Positions 17,043 to 27,222 of a DNA stretch of 64,000 nucleotides are shown here, in pieces. The notes beneath the pieces are model-generated. The model did not search any database and had not been told where the DNA came from. It worked only from the letters and a program-made list of their open reading frames with translations. The stretch is from HXMU1428-3 sp965215715 (GTDB taxonomy: Bacteria; Pseudomonadota; Alphaproteobacteria; Rhizobiales; HXMU1428-3): the NCBI GenBank assembly GCA_965215715.1, contig OZ244129.1, positions 2,542,001 through 2,606,000 on the forward strand. The letters are read 5' to 3'. Both the position numbers and the translations under genes were made by a program. Within the stretch, counting starts at the first letter, position 1. The number at the start of each line of letters is the position of its first letter.

Positions 17043-19409
17043 TTAATGATACAAATTAACGTGTCGTAACCGCAAGGCGTTTGCGATAACAGAGACAGAA
17101 GATAAACTCATCGCAGCAGCTGCGATCATGGGAGACAATAGCCATCCAGTATGAGGATAGAGAATTCCTGCAGCTATAGGAATACCAGCCACATTATAGG
17201 CAAAGGCAAAAAATAGGTTTTGTTTGATATTGGAGATAGTCCCTTGTGACAAGTTTCGAGCGCGAATAATTCCATCCAGGTTACCTTTTACTAAAGTGAA
17301 TCCAGCACTTTCTACCGCAACATCTGCGCCAGTTCCCATAGCAATACCCACATCAGCAGCAGCAAGTGCAGGGGCATCATTTACTCCATCACCTGCCATA
17401 GTCACATAATTTCCATTTGAATGGAGTTCGTCAACTAAAGCTTTTTTATCTTCCGGTAAGACATCAGCACGGATTTCATCAATACCGAGCTTTGAAGCTA
17501 CAGCCATGGCTGTGCGTTTGTTATCCCCCGTAGCCATTATTATTTTTAAGCCAGCTGCATGAATGGCTTTTATAGCTTCAAATGTAGAGGGTTTAATCGG
17601 GTCAGCGACAGCAATCAGACCAGAGAATTGATTATCAATCGCAATAAACATTGTTGTTTTACCTTCATCACGAAGTTCATCAGCACGATGATGGAGTGAA
17701 GTTATATCAATGTTTAGGACATCCATCATTCTTGCATTTCCAAGAGAAACTTTTTTTATCCCAATCTTACCAGTAACACCTTTGCCAGTGATGGCTTCAA
17801 AATCTTCTGAATTGCTAAGTTTAAGGCCACGATCTTCGGCACCCTTAATTATAGCCCCAGCTAAGGGGTGCTCTGCCCCTCTCTCAAGTGAAGCTGCAAG
17901 TGTAAGAAGTTCATTTTGATCAATTCCATCGACGGGTATAATATCTGTGACCTTTGGCTTACCCTCAGTGAGGGTGCCCGTTTTATCAACAATCAAAGTA
18001 TCAACTTTTGCAAATAGCTCTAATACTTCAGCATCACGAACCAGAACACCTGATTGTGCACCGCGACCGGTTGCTATCATAATAGACATGGGAGTAGCTA
18101 GTCCTAATGCACAAGGGCAAGCGATAATCAAGACTGAAACCGCGACCACTAAAGCATGAGCTAAAGCTGGCTGTGGCCCTAGCAATGCCCAGATTACAAA
18201 GGCGATAAAAGCGACCAGAACAACAATTGGTACAAAATAACTCGCAATTTTATCAGCCAGACCCTGGATAGGTGCCCTGGATCTCTGAGCAGATGCAACC
18301 ATGTCTATTATTTTGGCTAACATAGTATCATCGCCAACACGCTCTGCCTCCATGATGATTGAGCCCGTTCCGTTTAAGGTGCCACCTGTCAATTTATCAC
18401 TTTCAGATTTTTCAACTGCAATTGGTTCGCCTGATATCATACTTTCATCTATAGAAGACCTACCTTCCAGAACAATTCCGTCAACGGGAACACTTTCTCC
18501 AGGGCGCACCCTTAATCTGTCACCCACAAGAATATTCTCAAGCGGGACATCTCTTTCAGAACCATCAGCATTAATTCTTCTCGCCATTTTAGGAGATAAA
18601 TCAAGAAGGGCACGAATTGCTGACCCTGTACGTTGCCGAGCACGAAGCTCCAAAACTTGACCTAGGAATACGAGTGCCACAATTACAGCAGCTGCTTCAA
18701 AATAGACAGGCACCGTGCCATCTATCTCTCTAAACGATGCTGGAAATATACCTGGGAGTAGGGCTGCAATTAGGCTGTATCCATAGGCAGCACCGACACC
18801 AAGCATAATAAGAGTCCACATATTGGGGCTTTGATTAAGTATAGAATTCCAACCTCGTTTAAAGAATGGGATGGCTGCCCATAGAATAACTGGTGTACTA
18901 AGTGCTAATTCAATCATTATAGTTGTATTTTCCCCTAACCATTCGCGGATATTTAAGCCTATCAATGGTCCCATAGTCAGTATTAAAAGGGGAATAGAAC
19001 AAATTGCTGATACCCAGAAACGTTGAGTAAAATCAATTAATTCTTCGTTAGGCTCATCGGTTGGTATGCCTTTTGGCTCTAGAGCCATTCCACAAATGGG
19101 GCAATCGCCAGGATGGTCCTCTATGATTTCGGGGTGCATGGGGCAAGTATATTCAGTACCCGCATCAGCAGTTTTTGTTTTACGTTTGTGCGCGCCGGTT
19201 ATATAAAATTCAGGATCGGCCTCAAATTTGTCATGACAATTTTCTGAACAGAAATGATAGATCGTCCCTTTATGGACATGTGCTGGTTTATGCTTATTTT
19301 TATCAACACTCATACCACAAACAGGATCTATCTCTTTAGTATCGTTAACATCCTGATTAGCATGTGTTGCTTTATTTGAATGATCATGTTTGCCATCTTG
19401 TTTGGTCAT
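17043..19409 (-). CDS. copA: Copper/silver-translocating P1B-type ATPase with YHS and heavy-metal-binding domains
   Basis: 788 residues. Residues ~27-71 form a YHS domain (DPVCGMSVD, YHFCSENCHDKFEADP). Residues ~87-113 form a Cys/His metal-binding finger (YTCPMHPEI, CPICGMAL). Eight membrane helices follow with the CPC permeation motif in CPCALGLATP, the phosphorylation loop DKTGTLTEGKP, the HP locus in GAEHPLAGAI, and GDGVNDAPALAAADVG. The CPC motif points to Cu(I) or Ag(I) export. The start has an AAAGGA site and lies just downstream of a CueR-type promoter. It is divergent from the cus-like operon. Confidence 0.95.
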   Translation of the reverse strand: MTKQDGKHDHSNKATHANQDVNDTKEIDPVCGMSVDKNKHKPAHVHKGTIYHFCSENCHDKFEADPEFYITGAHKRKTKTADAGTEYTCPMHPEIIEDHPGDCPICGMALEPKGIPTDEPNEELIDFTQRFWVSAICSIPLLILTMGPLIGLNIREWLGENTTIMIELALSTPVILWAAIPFFKRGWNSILNQSPNMWTLIMLGVGAAYGYSLIAALLPGIFPASFREIDGTVPVYFEAAAVIVALVFLGQVLELRARQRTGSAIRALLDLSPKMARRINADGSERDVPLENILVGDRLRVRPGESVPVDGIVLEGRSSIDESMISGEPIAVEKSESDKLTGGTLNGTGSIIMEAERVGDDTMLAKIIDMVASAQRSRAPIQGLADKIASYFVPIVVLVAFIAFVIWALLGPQPALAHALVVAVSVLIIACPCALGLATPMSIMIATGRGAQSGVLVRDAEVLELFAKVDTLIVDKTGTLTEGKPKVTDIIPVDGIDQNELLTLAASLERGAEHPLAGAIIKGAEDRGLKLSNSEDFEAITGKGVTGKIGIKKVSLGNARMMDVLNIDITSLHHRADELRDEGKTTMFIAIDNQFSGLIAVADPIKPSTFEAIKAIHAAGLKIIMATGDNKRTAMAVASKLGIDEIRADVLPEDKKALVDELHSNGNYVTMAGDGVNDAPALAAADVGIAMGTGADVAVESAGFTLVKGNLDGIIRARNLSQGTISNIKQNLFFAFAYNVAGIPIAAGILYPHTGWLLSPMIAAAAMSLSSVSVIANALRLRHVNLYH

Positions 19410-19429
19410 TGGTGATGTTCCTTTAATTC

Positions 19430-19460
19430 ACTTTAAGGTTTCCAGTGACTGGAAGGTAAA
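19430..19460 (-). promoter_or_regulatory. CueR-type (MerR-family) copper-responsive promoter of copA
   Basis: On the minus strand, -35 TTTACC (19455-19460) and -10 TAAAGT (19430-19435) are separated by exactly 19 bp, the overlong spacer typical of MerR-family promoters. The spacer is the dyad CCTTCCAG-TCA-CTGGAAACC, very close to known CueR boxes. The predicted start lies ~14 bases before the copA ATG. No cueR gene is in the window. Confidence 0.82.
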
Positions 19461-19755
19461 GAGCTTCATGATAAATTATTTTAGAAACATATCGTACCAA
19501 ACAAATTTTTCCCTTAGCTAGAAAAATAAACTTAGTTGAGAGGAATGATACAAGTGCCTAACAGCTTTAGTAAATTAACCTCCCTCATCTGTAGATATAT
19601 CCAGATCTGACATAGTGTCTTTTTGAACCATTAGATAGGGGGTGCTCAGAGGCAGGAGGTATTTTTTATATATCTGTTTCATCAATAAAATGTTATTAAA
19701 CATTATAAAATAATTTTTGTATTTTTGTTATTGTGAAACTATAATTACCTGTATT

Positions 19756-20238
19756 ATGAAAATTAACGTTTTTTATGCTCTGGGCAAAATGATAGTTAGC
19801 AAATATAAAACCGGATTGAAAACCATAATGGTTTTGTTGGTGTTTTTTAACACCATCGTTCCTGTTTATGCCAACACTATGATGCCCACTCTTAAGGACT
19901 TGTTTGGAAACAGCCAGCTTGCAGTAGAATCCAAGCATACTGTGCCGTGTCATAGAGAAATTCAGAAAGCTAGTTCTTTTTCAAACATGCAGGAGTTGTG
20001 TTTTCAACACTGTCTACAGTACCTTAATGAACCTTGTATAATATCTCACAAAGCTGATGCCTTAGACATAGTAGGTACACAAAAGCAATATAAATCAATA
20101 TTGGTAAGCTTGCAGAGATTACCTCAGGTGCAATACGAGATCTCATCTCAGACTGATCCTCCAGAAAGTCATCTTTTGGTCAGGTCTAAAAAAGGACTTA
20201 CAACAACTCTTCTTCTGACCTCACGCCTTCGCAACTAA
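19756..20238 (+). CDS. Small exported Cys/His-containing protein ahead of the cus operon
   Basis: About 160 residues from the ATG at 19756; the ATG at 19789 is an equally good start. A hydrophobic segment ending VPVYAN looks like a signal peptide. The mature part has HTVPCHREI and ELCFQHCLQYLNEPC, a possible metal site. No family is recognised. It precedes the CusB-like adaptor on the same strand and may be co-transcribed. A similar-sized Cys/His protein stands in front of the czc operon at 59041, so a role in metal binding or sensing is plausible. Confidence 0.55.
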   Translation: MKINVFYALGKMIVSKYKTGLKTIMVLLVFFNTIVPVYANTMMPTLKDLFGNSQLAVESKHTVPCHREIQKASSFSNMQELCFQHCLQYLNEPCIISHKADALDIVGTQKQYKSILVSLQRLPQVQYEISSQTDPPESHLLVRSKKGLTTTLLLTSRLRN

Positions 20239-20352
20239 ATCGTTTTATTCACTCAATATCTGATTCTGATATTGAGGTTTTTGTGTTTGGGCAAACCGTT
20301 CCTCAAACACAAACAATCTTATTTATTTCGATTTAGAAAAAGGTCTGCTTTC

Positions 20353-22134
20353 ATGCATTATGCCAAATATTTAAAGGCGAAAAGTTCAAAACTAATTCAC
20401 GTTTTGTGTAGCTTATTGCTTATTCAAACGACATTATTATTTATCCCAACCAATTACGAAAACTTTCCTTCTCAAGTTCATGCAGCTGAGGCAAAGGAAA
20501 AATCTCAGAAGTGGACGTGCCCAATGCATCCCCATTATATTGCGGATGAATTTGGTTCTTGTCCTATTTGCGGGATGGATCTGGTCAAACTACAAACCTC
20601 AAATGAAGAACAGGAGCTGACAAAAGAAGAGCAAAAAAGATCCGTTATTACAATCCCAACAGAAACTATTCAGAATATAGGGGTTAGAGTTGAACTGGCA
20701 GAACCAGCAAAATTTGGGAAGCAAATTCGTAGTTTTGGAATAGTTCAGGAAAATGAACGATTACAAACAGAACTATCAGCTAGAGTTGAGGGGTGGATTG
20801 AAACTCTTAATATTACCGCTGTCGGAGATCAGGTCAAAAAGGGTGATATTCTGTTTGAAATGTTTAGTCCAGAATTAATCGTTTCTCAAAGAGACTTTAT
20901 TGCTGCTCTTGGACAATCTAAATCACTTAAAACTAATATTACAAGGCGATTGTCAAGTTTTGGTGTTCAAAAACAAGCGCTTGATTTGATTTCAAAAAAA
21001 CGAAAAGTTCAGCAGAACTTACCATTTTTCGCCACTCAAGATGGTACTGTTGCAGAGCTTAATGTAGCCCCTGGGTCATACCTAAAAAGAGGAATGACCA
21101 TTGCTAAAATACAGGATTATTCAGTCGTATGGGTTATTGTGAATGTATCCGAAAAAGATATGAGTTTTATCCAAAAAGGGACAATTGCTAATATTTATTT
21201 TCCCAATATTCCAGGGAAAAATTTAAAAACCAAAGTCGATTATATCTACCCAGAAGTTGATGAAAAAACACGAACTGGACGTGTAAGACTGATCATCGAT
21301 AATAAAGATGGGGTTTTACGTCCAGGTACATATGCGGACGTAGTTTTTGAAACACAAATATCTGAAAGATTGAGTGTTCCCTCTGAGGCAATTTTGAAAG
21401 ATGAAAGTGGAGATTATGTCGTCTTGTCTTTAGGGAAAGGGCGCTATCAATCGAATGCCGTCCAATTGGGGCTTGTAACTGCTGGACGTGCAGAAATTAA
21501 ATCCGGCCTTAAAACTGGTGATAAGGTTGTCGTTTCATCACAGTTCTTGCTCGATTCAGAGAGCAATTTGCGTGAGTCATTCCGCAAAATGCAAAAACTT
21601 CAATTACCTCTTGACCAATTGCAACTCAGTAAAATCGACTTTGCTAAATTTGATCATATGGTGGATGCAGCTTTGTATATTCATGAAGCTATTGCAGATG
21701 GCTATGAAGTGGATAGCAAGTTTCTAGAACCAGCCATAGCGATAAAAACCATTATGTGGGCTGATTATAAAGATACCAAATTAGCTTCGGTTTTAATTGA
21801 AACTGAAAAAGCTCTAAAAATAGCACAAGCAGCAAAAACAGAAAGTGAATTAAAAGATGCGTTGCATTCTATAGTAACAGCTTTAGAGCCGTGGTTGTTT
21901 CAAGGAGATCCAGATCATTATAAATCTAAAGGTGTAAACCTGTTTGAAACAAAGCAAGGCAAATTCAAATGGTTGCAAATAGGAGAGGTTGCTTCAAACC
22001 CATATAATGATAAAATTTCAGAACGTATCAATTGGCCTAAGTCTGAGGTGAAGAAAAAAGTAGCAGCAGAGAATCAAGATAAGTCTCCTGAGAACACCAA
22101 AGATAGTTCAATGAGAGGTAGTCATGGTCATTGA
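20353..22134 (+). CDS. cusB: CusB-like RND efflux periplasmic adaptor with N-terminal metal-binding finger
   Basis: 593 residues from the ATG at 20353; an upstream TTG at 20272 would add 27 residues ahead of the signal and is less likely. After a membrane anchor, WTCPMHPHYI and CPICGMDLV form a heavy-metal-binding finger. The barrel-sandwich hybrid and beta-barrel segments typical of adaptors follow (VEGWIETLNITAVGDQVKKG, KTKVDYIYPEVDEKTRTGR). The last ~170 residues form a helical extension seen in some CusB homologues. It links the inner-membrane pump to the outer-membrane channel and passes Cu/Ag. It overlaps cusA by 11 bases. Confidence 0.9.
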   Translation: MHYAKYLKAKSSKLIHVLCSLLLIQTTLLFIPTNYENFPSQVHAAEAKEKSQKWTCPMHPHYIADEFGSCPICGMDLVKLQTSNEEQELTKEEQKRSVITIPTETIQNIGVRVELAEPAKFGKQIRSFGIVQENERLQTELSARVEGWIETLNITAVGDQVKKGDILFEMFSPELIVSQRDFIAALGQSKSLKTNITRRLSSFGVQKQALDLISKKRKVQQNLPFFATQDGTVAELNVAPGSYLKRGMTIAKIQDYSVVWVIVNVSEKDMSFIQKGTIANIYFPNIPGKNLKTKVDYIYPEVDEKTRTGRVRLIIDNKDGVLRPGTYADVVFETQISERLSVPSEAILKDESGDYVVLSLGKGRYQSNAVQLGLVTAGRAEIKSGLKTGDKVVVSSQFLLDSESNLRESFRKMQKLQLPLDQLQLSKIDFAKFDHMVDAALYIHEAIADGYEVDSKFLEPAIAIKTIMWADYKDTKLASVLIETEKALKIAQAAKTESELKDALHSIVTALEPWLFQGDPDHYKSKGVNLFETKQGKFKWLQIGEVASNPYNDKISERINWPKSEVKKKVAAENQDKSPENTKDSSMRGSHGH

Positions 22135-25100
22135 TAATAATAAATCAGAAGATAATTTAAATCGGAATAAATTGCATGATCCAGCTGATTCTGCCATAGC
22201 GAAAATAATTGAATGGTCAATCAAAAACCAATTGTTAGTGATTATCGGTACCCTTGCTCTGGCTGTCGCCGGGTGGATTTCCATCAATAAAACTCCCTTA
22301 GATGCAATCCCAGATCTCACTGATACACAAGTAATTGTAAGAACTGACTTTCAAGGACAATCACCACAAATCATAGAAGACTTGGTCACATACCCTCTAT
22401 CAACAACTTTGCTAGGATTGCCTAAAACCAAGGATGTTAGAGGTTTCTCTATGTTCGGCACCAGTTTTGTTTATGTTATCTTTGAAGATAACGTTGATCA
22501 GTACTGGGCCAGATCCAGAGTGATTGAAGCTCTTTCAAAGATACGAAATCAGCTACCCAGCAGTGCCACACCGGAAATAGGACCGGATGCTACTGGCGTG
22601 GGTTGGGTTTACCAGTATAGTCTGGTTGATGTAACAGGGAAACGTGACCTTTCTCAATTGCGTTCCTTACAAGACTGGTTTTTAAAGTTCGAATTATCAA
22701 CTGTAGATGGGGTTTCAGAAGTTGCTTCAGTTGGTGGTTTTGTTAAAGAATATCAAGTTTTAATAGATCCTAATCGTCTCAGGGCATACGATGTTCCTAT
22801 ATCAAGAATTACTGAAGTGGTGCGAGCTTCAAGTCGAGAAGTTGGCGGGCGTGTACTTGAGCAAGCTGAGACAGAATTAATTATTAGGTCAAGAGGCTAC
22901 ATTAGCAAAATCGATGATTTAAAAAATGTCGTTGTCTTCTCATCCGGTGGTTCGCCTGTTTTATTAAAAGATGTTGCACGCATCGTCGAAGGACCTGAGC
23001 TGCGCCGAGGTGTTACAGAACTGAATGGTAATGGAGAAGTTGTTAGTGGCATCGTAATTATGCGCTCAGGTGAAAATGCTCTTAAAGTTATCAAAGCAGT
23101 AAAGGAGAAAATTAAATATTTAGAAGCTGGCTTACCTGAAGGGGTTAAAATTGTTCCAGTTTATGATCGTGCTCCATTAATAGAAAAAGCAGTGAAGTAC
23201 CTCACTCATAAACTTATTGAGGAAGGAATAGTCGTTGCTATCGTTTGTTTGATCTTTCTACTTCACGCCAGATCAGCGTTTGTTGCCATTATTACATTGC
23301 CTTTAGGTATTGTCGGCAGTTTCATAATAATGTCTTGGCAAGGTTTAACAGCCAATATTATGTCCCTAGGAGGTATAGCTATAGCGATTGGCGCAATGGT
23401 CGACGCCTCTATAGTCATGGTTGAAAATGCGCATCGAAAACTTTCAGAATTGCCCGAAGATAGTTCAGCTTCAAAAAAACGAGATGCCATTATTAGTGCT
23501 GCAAAAGAAGTCGGCCCCGGTCTTTTCTTTTCTCTCTTAATCATTACGGTTTCTTTTTTGCCTGTCTTTGCTCTAACAGGACAAAGCTATCGCCTTTTTG
23601 CTCCGCTTGCTTTTACAAAAACATACGCAATGGCCATAGCTTCAATTCTATCAGTAACACTAGTGCCTGTACTCATGTTGTGGCTCATAAAAGGGCGAAT
23701 ATTACCCGAGATGAAGAACCCGTTGAATCGTTTCTTTGTTGCACTTTATAAACCGATCTTATCCGTGGCTTTAAACGCAAAGTGGATGACACTTGCTATT
23801 CTCTCTCTTCTTTTAATTTCGGTGGCTTACCCAATAAAGAAAATTGGTAGTGAATTTATGCCGGCTCTTTATGAAGGGGAACTGCTCTATATGCCCACCA
23901 CTTTACCCGGAGTTTCGATAACAAAAGCAAAAGAGATTCTTTCGCAAACAAATAGATTAATTAAAACAATCCCAGAGGTAGATCAGGCTTTTGGTAAAGT
24001 CGGTCGAGCGGATACAGCAACTGACCCAGCACCGATTACAATGATTGAAACATGGGTTAAGTTGAAAGATAAATCTATTTGGCGTCCCGGTGTTGATGTA
24101 AAAAGGTTGATAGGAGAACTAGATAAAAGAGTGAAGATCCCCGGTTTGGTAAATTCATGGGGCTACCCGATTAAAATCCGAATGGATATGATTTCTACAG
24201 GTATTAGAACACCCGTTGGGATCAAAATCTCAGGTAATGACTTGAAAACGATTGAAAGAATAGCTCTTGAGGTCGAAGGAAAAGTGAAAAACATTACTGG
24301 AACTCGCTCTGCTTTTGCTGATCGCGTTGTTGGAGGTAAATATCTAGAAATTCAACCATTAAGGCGGGAACTTGCAAGGCAGAATATAGACCTGGCTGTT
24401 TTTCAATCTGTTATTCAAACAGCGTTAGGTGGAATGAAATTATCAGAAAGTATTGAAGGCAGAGAACGTTATAACATCATTTTGCGTTATGACCGCCCCT
24501 TTAGAGAAACACCTGAACAGCTATCTGAAATTCTTGTTCCTACACCGCAAGGGCAACATATTCCTTTAAGTGAACTTGCCACAATTAAAATTGTTGATGG
24601 TCCTCCGATGTTGCGTTCTGAGAATGCAAGATTAACGGGTTGGGTGTTTGTTGACATAGATGGCCGTGACATAGGAACTTATGTTGAAGAGGCTAGAGAG
24701 GAAATTCTAAAAACAATCAGTCTTCCACCGGGGTATTCGATAGAATGGTCTGGTCAATTTGAGCAACTTATAGAAGCTCGACAAAAGCTCTCTATAGCCA
24801 TACCAACAGTCGTACTGATTATTTTTGTACTGTTAATGCTTCACTTTAAAAGGCTCGACCGTACAATCATTATTATGACATCGATACCATTTGGTCTAAT
24901 TGGTGGTATTTGGGCTGTCTACTTAGCGGGCTATAATTACTCTGTAGCAGTGGCTGTTGGCTTTATTGCTCTTGGCGGTATTGCCGTTGAAACGGCTGTT
25001 GTGATGTTGCTTTACATAGATGCCCAGATCAGAGAGCACTCTCCAAAAAATCAGCAGGAATTATATCAATCGATCATTGCTGGTGCGGTAATGCGTGTGC

Positions 25101-25333
25101 GTCCTAAATTAATGACTGTTTTCACGATTATTGCGGGACTGCTTCCGATCTTTTTTACAGATGGAATTGGAGCCGATGTTATGCGGCGTATCGCTTTGCC
25201 AATGGTTGGGGGGATGATCACAACTACTATTTTGACACTGATTGTCATTCCAGTGATTTACTTGATTTGGGAAGGGCGGTTTTCTAATTCAGAAAAAATC
25301 GCCAAAAAACAGCTAGATCCTCAACTTGTTTAA
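22124..25333 (+). CDS. cusA: CusA-like heavy-metal efflux RND pump (Cu/Ag class)
   Basis: 1069 residues with twelve membrane helices and two large periplasmic loops. The TM4 region reads GGIAIAIGAMVDASIVMVEN followed by AHRKL, the signature of the monovalent-cation (Cu+/Ag+) branch of heavy-metal RND pumps, and differs from the DFGIIIDGAIIVVEN form in the czcA at 61987. Other family blocks include KTPLDAIPDLTDTQVIVRTD near the start and KIGSEFMPALYEGELLYMP in the second half. It is a proton-driven exporter, acting as a trimer. No TolC-type channel is in this operon; the one at 59555 belongs to the other cluster. Confidence 0.95.
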   Translation: MVIDNNKSEDNLNRNKLHDPADSAIAKIIEWSIKNQLLVIIGTLALAVAGWISINKTPLDAIPDLTDTQVIVRTDFQGQSPQIIEDLVTYPLSTTLLGLPKTKDVRGFSMFGTSFVYVIFEDNVDQYWARSRVIEALSKIRNQLPSSATPEIGPDATGVGWVYQYSLVDVTGKRDLSQLRSLQDWFLKFELSTVDGVSEVASVGGFVKEYQVLIDPNRLRAYDVPISRITEVVRASSREVGGRVLEQAETELIIRSRGYISKIDDLKNVVVFSSGGSPVLLKDVARIVEGPELRRGVTELNGNGEVVSGIVIMRSGENALKVIKAVKEKIKYLEAGLPEGVKIVPVYDRAPLIEKAVKYLTHKLIEEGIVVAIVCLIFLLHARSAFVAIITLPLGIVGSFIIMSWQGLTANIMSLGGIAIAIGAMVDASIVMVENAHRKLSELPEDSSASKKRDAIISAAKEVGPGLFFSLLIITVSFLPVFALTGQSYRLFAPLAFTKTYAMAIASILSVTLVPVLMLWLIKGRILPEMKNPLNRFFVALYKPILSVALNAKWMTLAILSLLLISVAYPIKKIGSEFMPALYEGELLYMPTTLPGVSITKAKEILSQTNRLIKTIPEVDQAFGKVGRADTATDPAPITMIETWVKLKDKSIWRPGVDVKRLIGELDKRVKIPGLVNSWGYPIKIRMDMISTGIRTPVGIKISGNDLKTIERIALEVEGKVKNITGTRSAFADRVVGGKYLEIQPLRRELARQNIDLAVFQSVIQTALGGMKLSESIEGRERYNIILRYDRPFRETPEQLSEILVPTPQGQHIPLSELATIKIVDGPPMLRSENARLTGWVFVDIDGRDIGTYVEEAREEILKTISLPPGYSIEWSGQFEQLIEARQKLSIAIPTVVLIIFVLLMLHFKRLDRTIIIMTSIPFGLIGGIWAVYLAGYNYSVAVAVGFIALGGIAVETAVVMLLYIDAQIREHSPKNQQELYQSIIAGAVMRVRPKLMTVFTIIAGLLPIFFTDGIGADVMRRIALPMVGGMITTTILTLIVIPVIYLIWEGRFSNSEKIAKKQLDPQLV

Positions 25334-25359
25334 AAAATTATTTTTTGAAGGAGAAAATT

Positions 25360-26160
25360 ATGAAGAAAATAAAAATCATAACTTTATTGGCTATTATGGC
25401 AAACTTTCTAACAAACCCAGCCATTGCTGATTCTAAAAGAGGCTCAAGTCATGAAGCACACAACCATAACGAAATGAAAGCTATTAAGGGAAACAAACAA
25501 GCTAAAGTAAAAGGCGTAATTAATAAAATTGATGCTGCGCAAAAACAATTAAATGTCACTCATGAGCCTGTAAAAGAATTAGGTTGGCCCAAAATGACTA
25601 TGGATCTTCCTGTGACGTCAAAAATTGACTTAAGTAAACTGAAACAGGGAGACATAATTGATTTTATCTTAAAGCAAGGTCGAGACAAAAAATTTAGAAT
25701 TATCAAAGTTATGAAACAAAATGCACATGACCATCATAATCATAGCCACCATAATCACAGTCATGGAGATCTTGAAGGAGGGGAACCAGGAAAAAAAGCT
25801 GAAGTTAGTCGAACTATTAAAATTACGGCCTCTGACAAAATGAGGTTTTCACCATCTGCTATAGAAGTTAAAGACGGTGAAACAATCCGTTTCGTTGTGA
25901 CCAATAAGGGAAAAATGGCTCATGACTTCACTATCGGCACCCCTAAAATGCAAATAGCTCATCAAGAAGAAATGGCAAAAATGATGAATGACGCTAGTCA
26001 CATGATGGAACATAATGACCCCAATGCTTTATACCTTCAACCCGGAGAAACTAAAGAACTTATCTGGAAATTTAAGAAGACCGCTAAGCTTGAAATTGGT
26101 TGTAATGTCCCTGGCCATTATCAAGCTGGTATGAAAGGTCATGTCACATTTAAAAAGTAA
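25360..26160 (+). CDS. Periplasmic copper-binding fusion: CusF-like domain, His-rich linker, cupredoxin-like domain
   Basis: 266 residues from the ATG at 25360, with a GAAGGAG site. Residues 1-23 are a signal peptide ending AIAD. Residues ~45-125 are a CusF-like OB-fold (KGVINKIDAAQKQLNVTHEP, then WPKMTMDLPV with the Trp-Pro-x-Met-x-Met copper site). A linker rich in His (HDHHNHSHHNHSHGD) follows. The final ~110 residues form a cupredoxin-like domain with MAHDFTIG and IGCNVPGHYQAGMKGH, which supplies His, Cys, His and Met ligands. It probably captures periplasmic copper and hands it to the CusAB pump encoded just upstream. Confidence 0.88.
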   Translation: MKKIKIITLLAIMANFLTNPAIADSKRGSSHEAHNHNEMKAIKGNKQAKVKGVINKIDAAQKQLNVTHEPVKELGWPKMTMDLPVTSKIDLSKLKQGDIIDFILKQGRDKKFRIIKVMKQNAHDHHNHSHHNHSHGDLEGGEPGKKAEVSRTIKITASDKMRFSPSAIEVKDGETIRFVVTNKGKMAHDFTIGTPKMQIAHQEEMAKMMNDASHMMEHNDPNALYLQPGETKELIWKFKKTAKLEIGCNVPGHYQAGMKGHVTFKK

Positions 26161-26331
26161 AACTTTGTCTTATAATTTGAAATGCATACTTAGGTATATT
26201 TGTTATAGCGGGCATTGTTACCCCAATGAGCGTAGACAAAGTAGCTTATAAGCGTTTTGATTTGGTTTAGTTTAGTGTTAGGAGAGATAGAGTCTGTCTT
26301 GACCATCTTAAAATCAAATGTGCCAGAAAAG

Positions 26332-26366
26332 AAACCGCCAGTTTGCTAAGGCATCACTGGCGGTTT
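26332..26366. repeat. Perfect inverted repeat, 11-bp arms
   Basis: AAACCGCCAGT (26332-26342) pairs with ACTGGCGGTTT (26356-26366) across a 13-base loop. No T-tract follows on either strand, so it is not an obvious terminator. It may be an operator or an insertion-element end. Confidence 0.7.
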
Positions 26367-26582
26367 GCTAAGCAGAACAGCTCTGGCACTTAGCGCCATT
26401 TTCAACATAGATAATGGATGTATGGAGTATAGTCAGAAGCTGACATAATTATATAAGAAACCATTTTTATCTTTCCCCCAAAACAGTTGACCAATATTGT
26501 AAAATCTTAAGAAGGATAAATATTATAGCATGTGGTATTGTGCCATATTTTTAATGCTACGCAAACTGGAACCAAAAATAAT

Positions 26583-26965
26583 ATGAGCTTATGGGCAATA
26601 TTTCCCTCCAGATTTTTAATTGATTTCCCTGGAATCCTATTTCTTCCTTGTATTGGATTTTTACTCCATTTTTTATTTATTGCGCCCTAGTGAAATACCC
26701 GCGACAACGTATTAGTTTGATTGTTTTTATAGTTTTTACGATCATATCTAGTGGTATTAATCTTGATGGCACCAAGCCAACAAACCAGGATATTATTAAA
26801 CCTCTGTCCTTGCTTGCAGTGATGCTAATGCCCTTAGTTATATTTTTCTTTCAACTTTAAAAAAAACATTATAACTTAGCTTTTATTTGGGCAATTGTTA
26901 CCTTAGCTGGATGGGCACATAGTCTAGCTTGGGCTACATGGCTGTATGCCATGGCAAAAAGCTAA
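26583..26965 (+). pseudogene. Decayed small membrane-protein gene
   Basis: The ATG at 26583 begins MSLWAIFPSRFLIDFPGILF and continues hydrophobically to a stop. A shifted frame then carries VKYPRQRISLIVFIVFTIIS and further membrane-like sequence, a TAA at 26858, and, still in that frame, IWAIVTLAGWAHSLAWATWL to a final stop at 26963. Together they look like one three- or four-helix membrane protein with one frameshift and one nonsense change. No family assigned. Confidence 0.35.
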
Positions 26966-27222
26966 TCTTAGAACAAGGCCTTCTTAATTTTCTATGACCG
27001 GGAAACGGGTCCGCAGCTTTTTTTACTAATTCCTCTCTTAATTCGATATCCAAAATGACTGCTCATGGCACGAAGCTGAAGGGTGTGACGCAACCAAACT
27101 GGACAAATGTATGTCTGTTGTCGAGGGAACAATGGACTGTACGATGAAATAGTAACGCTCATAACATCTCTGTCAGATTAGTCTTAACTTTTACATTTGA
27201 ACATTTGATTGAAAATTAAAGA

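Larger units (their letters stand above)
26161..27222. other. Gap of about 1 kb after the copper module
   Basis: It holds a perfect dyad (26332-26366), a decayed membrane-protein gene (26583-26965) and otherwise nothing recognised. The abrupt loss of coding density fits the junction between the copper module and the mobile element to the right. Confidence 0.4.
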
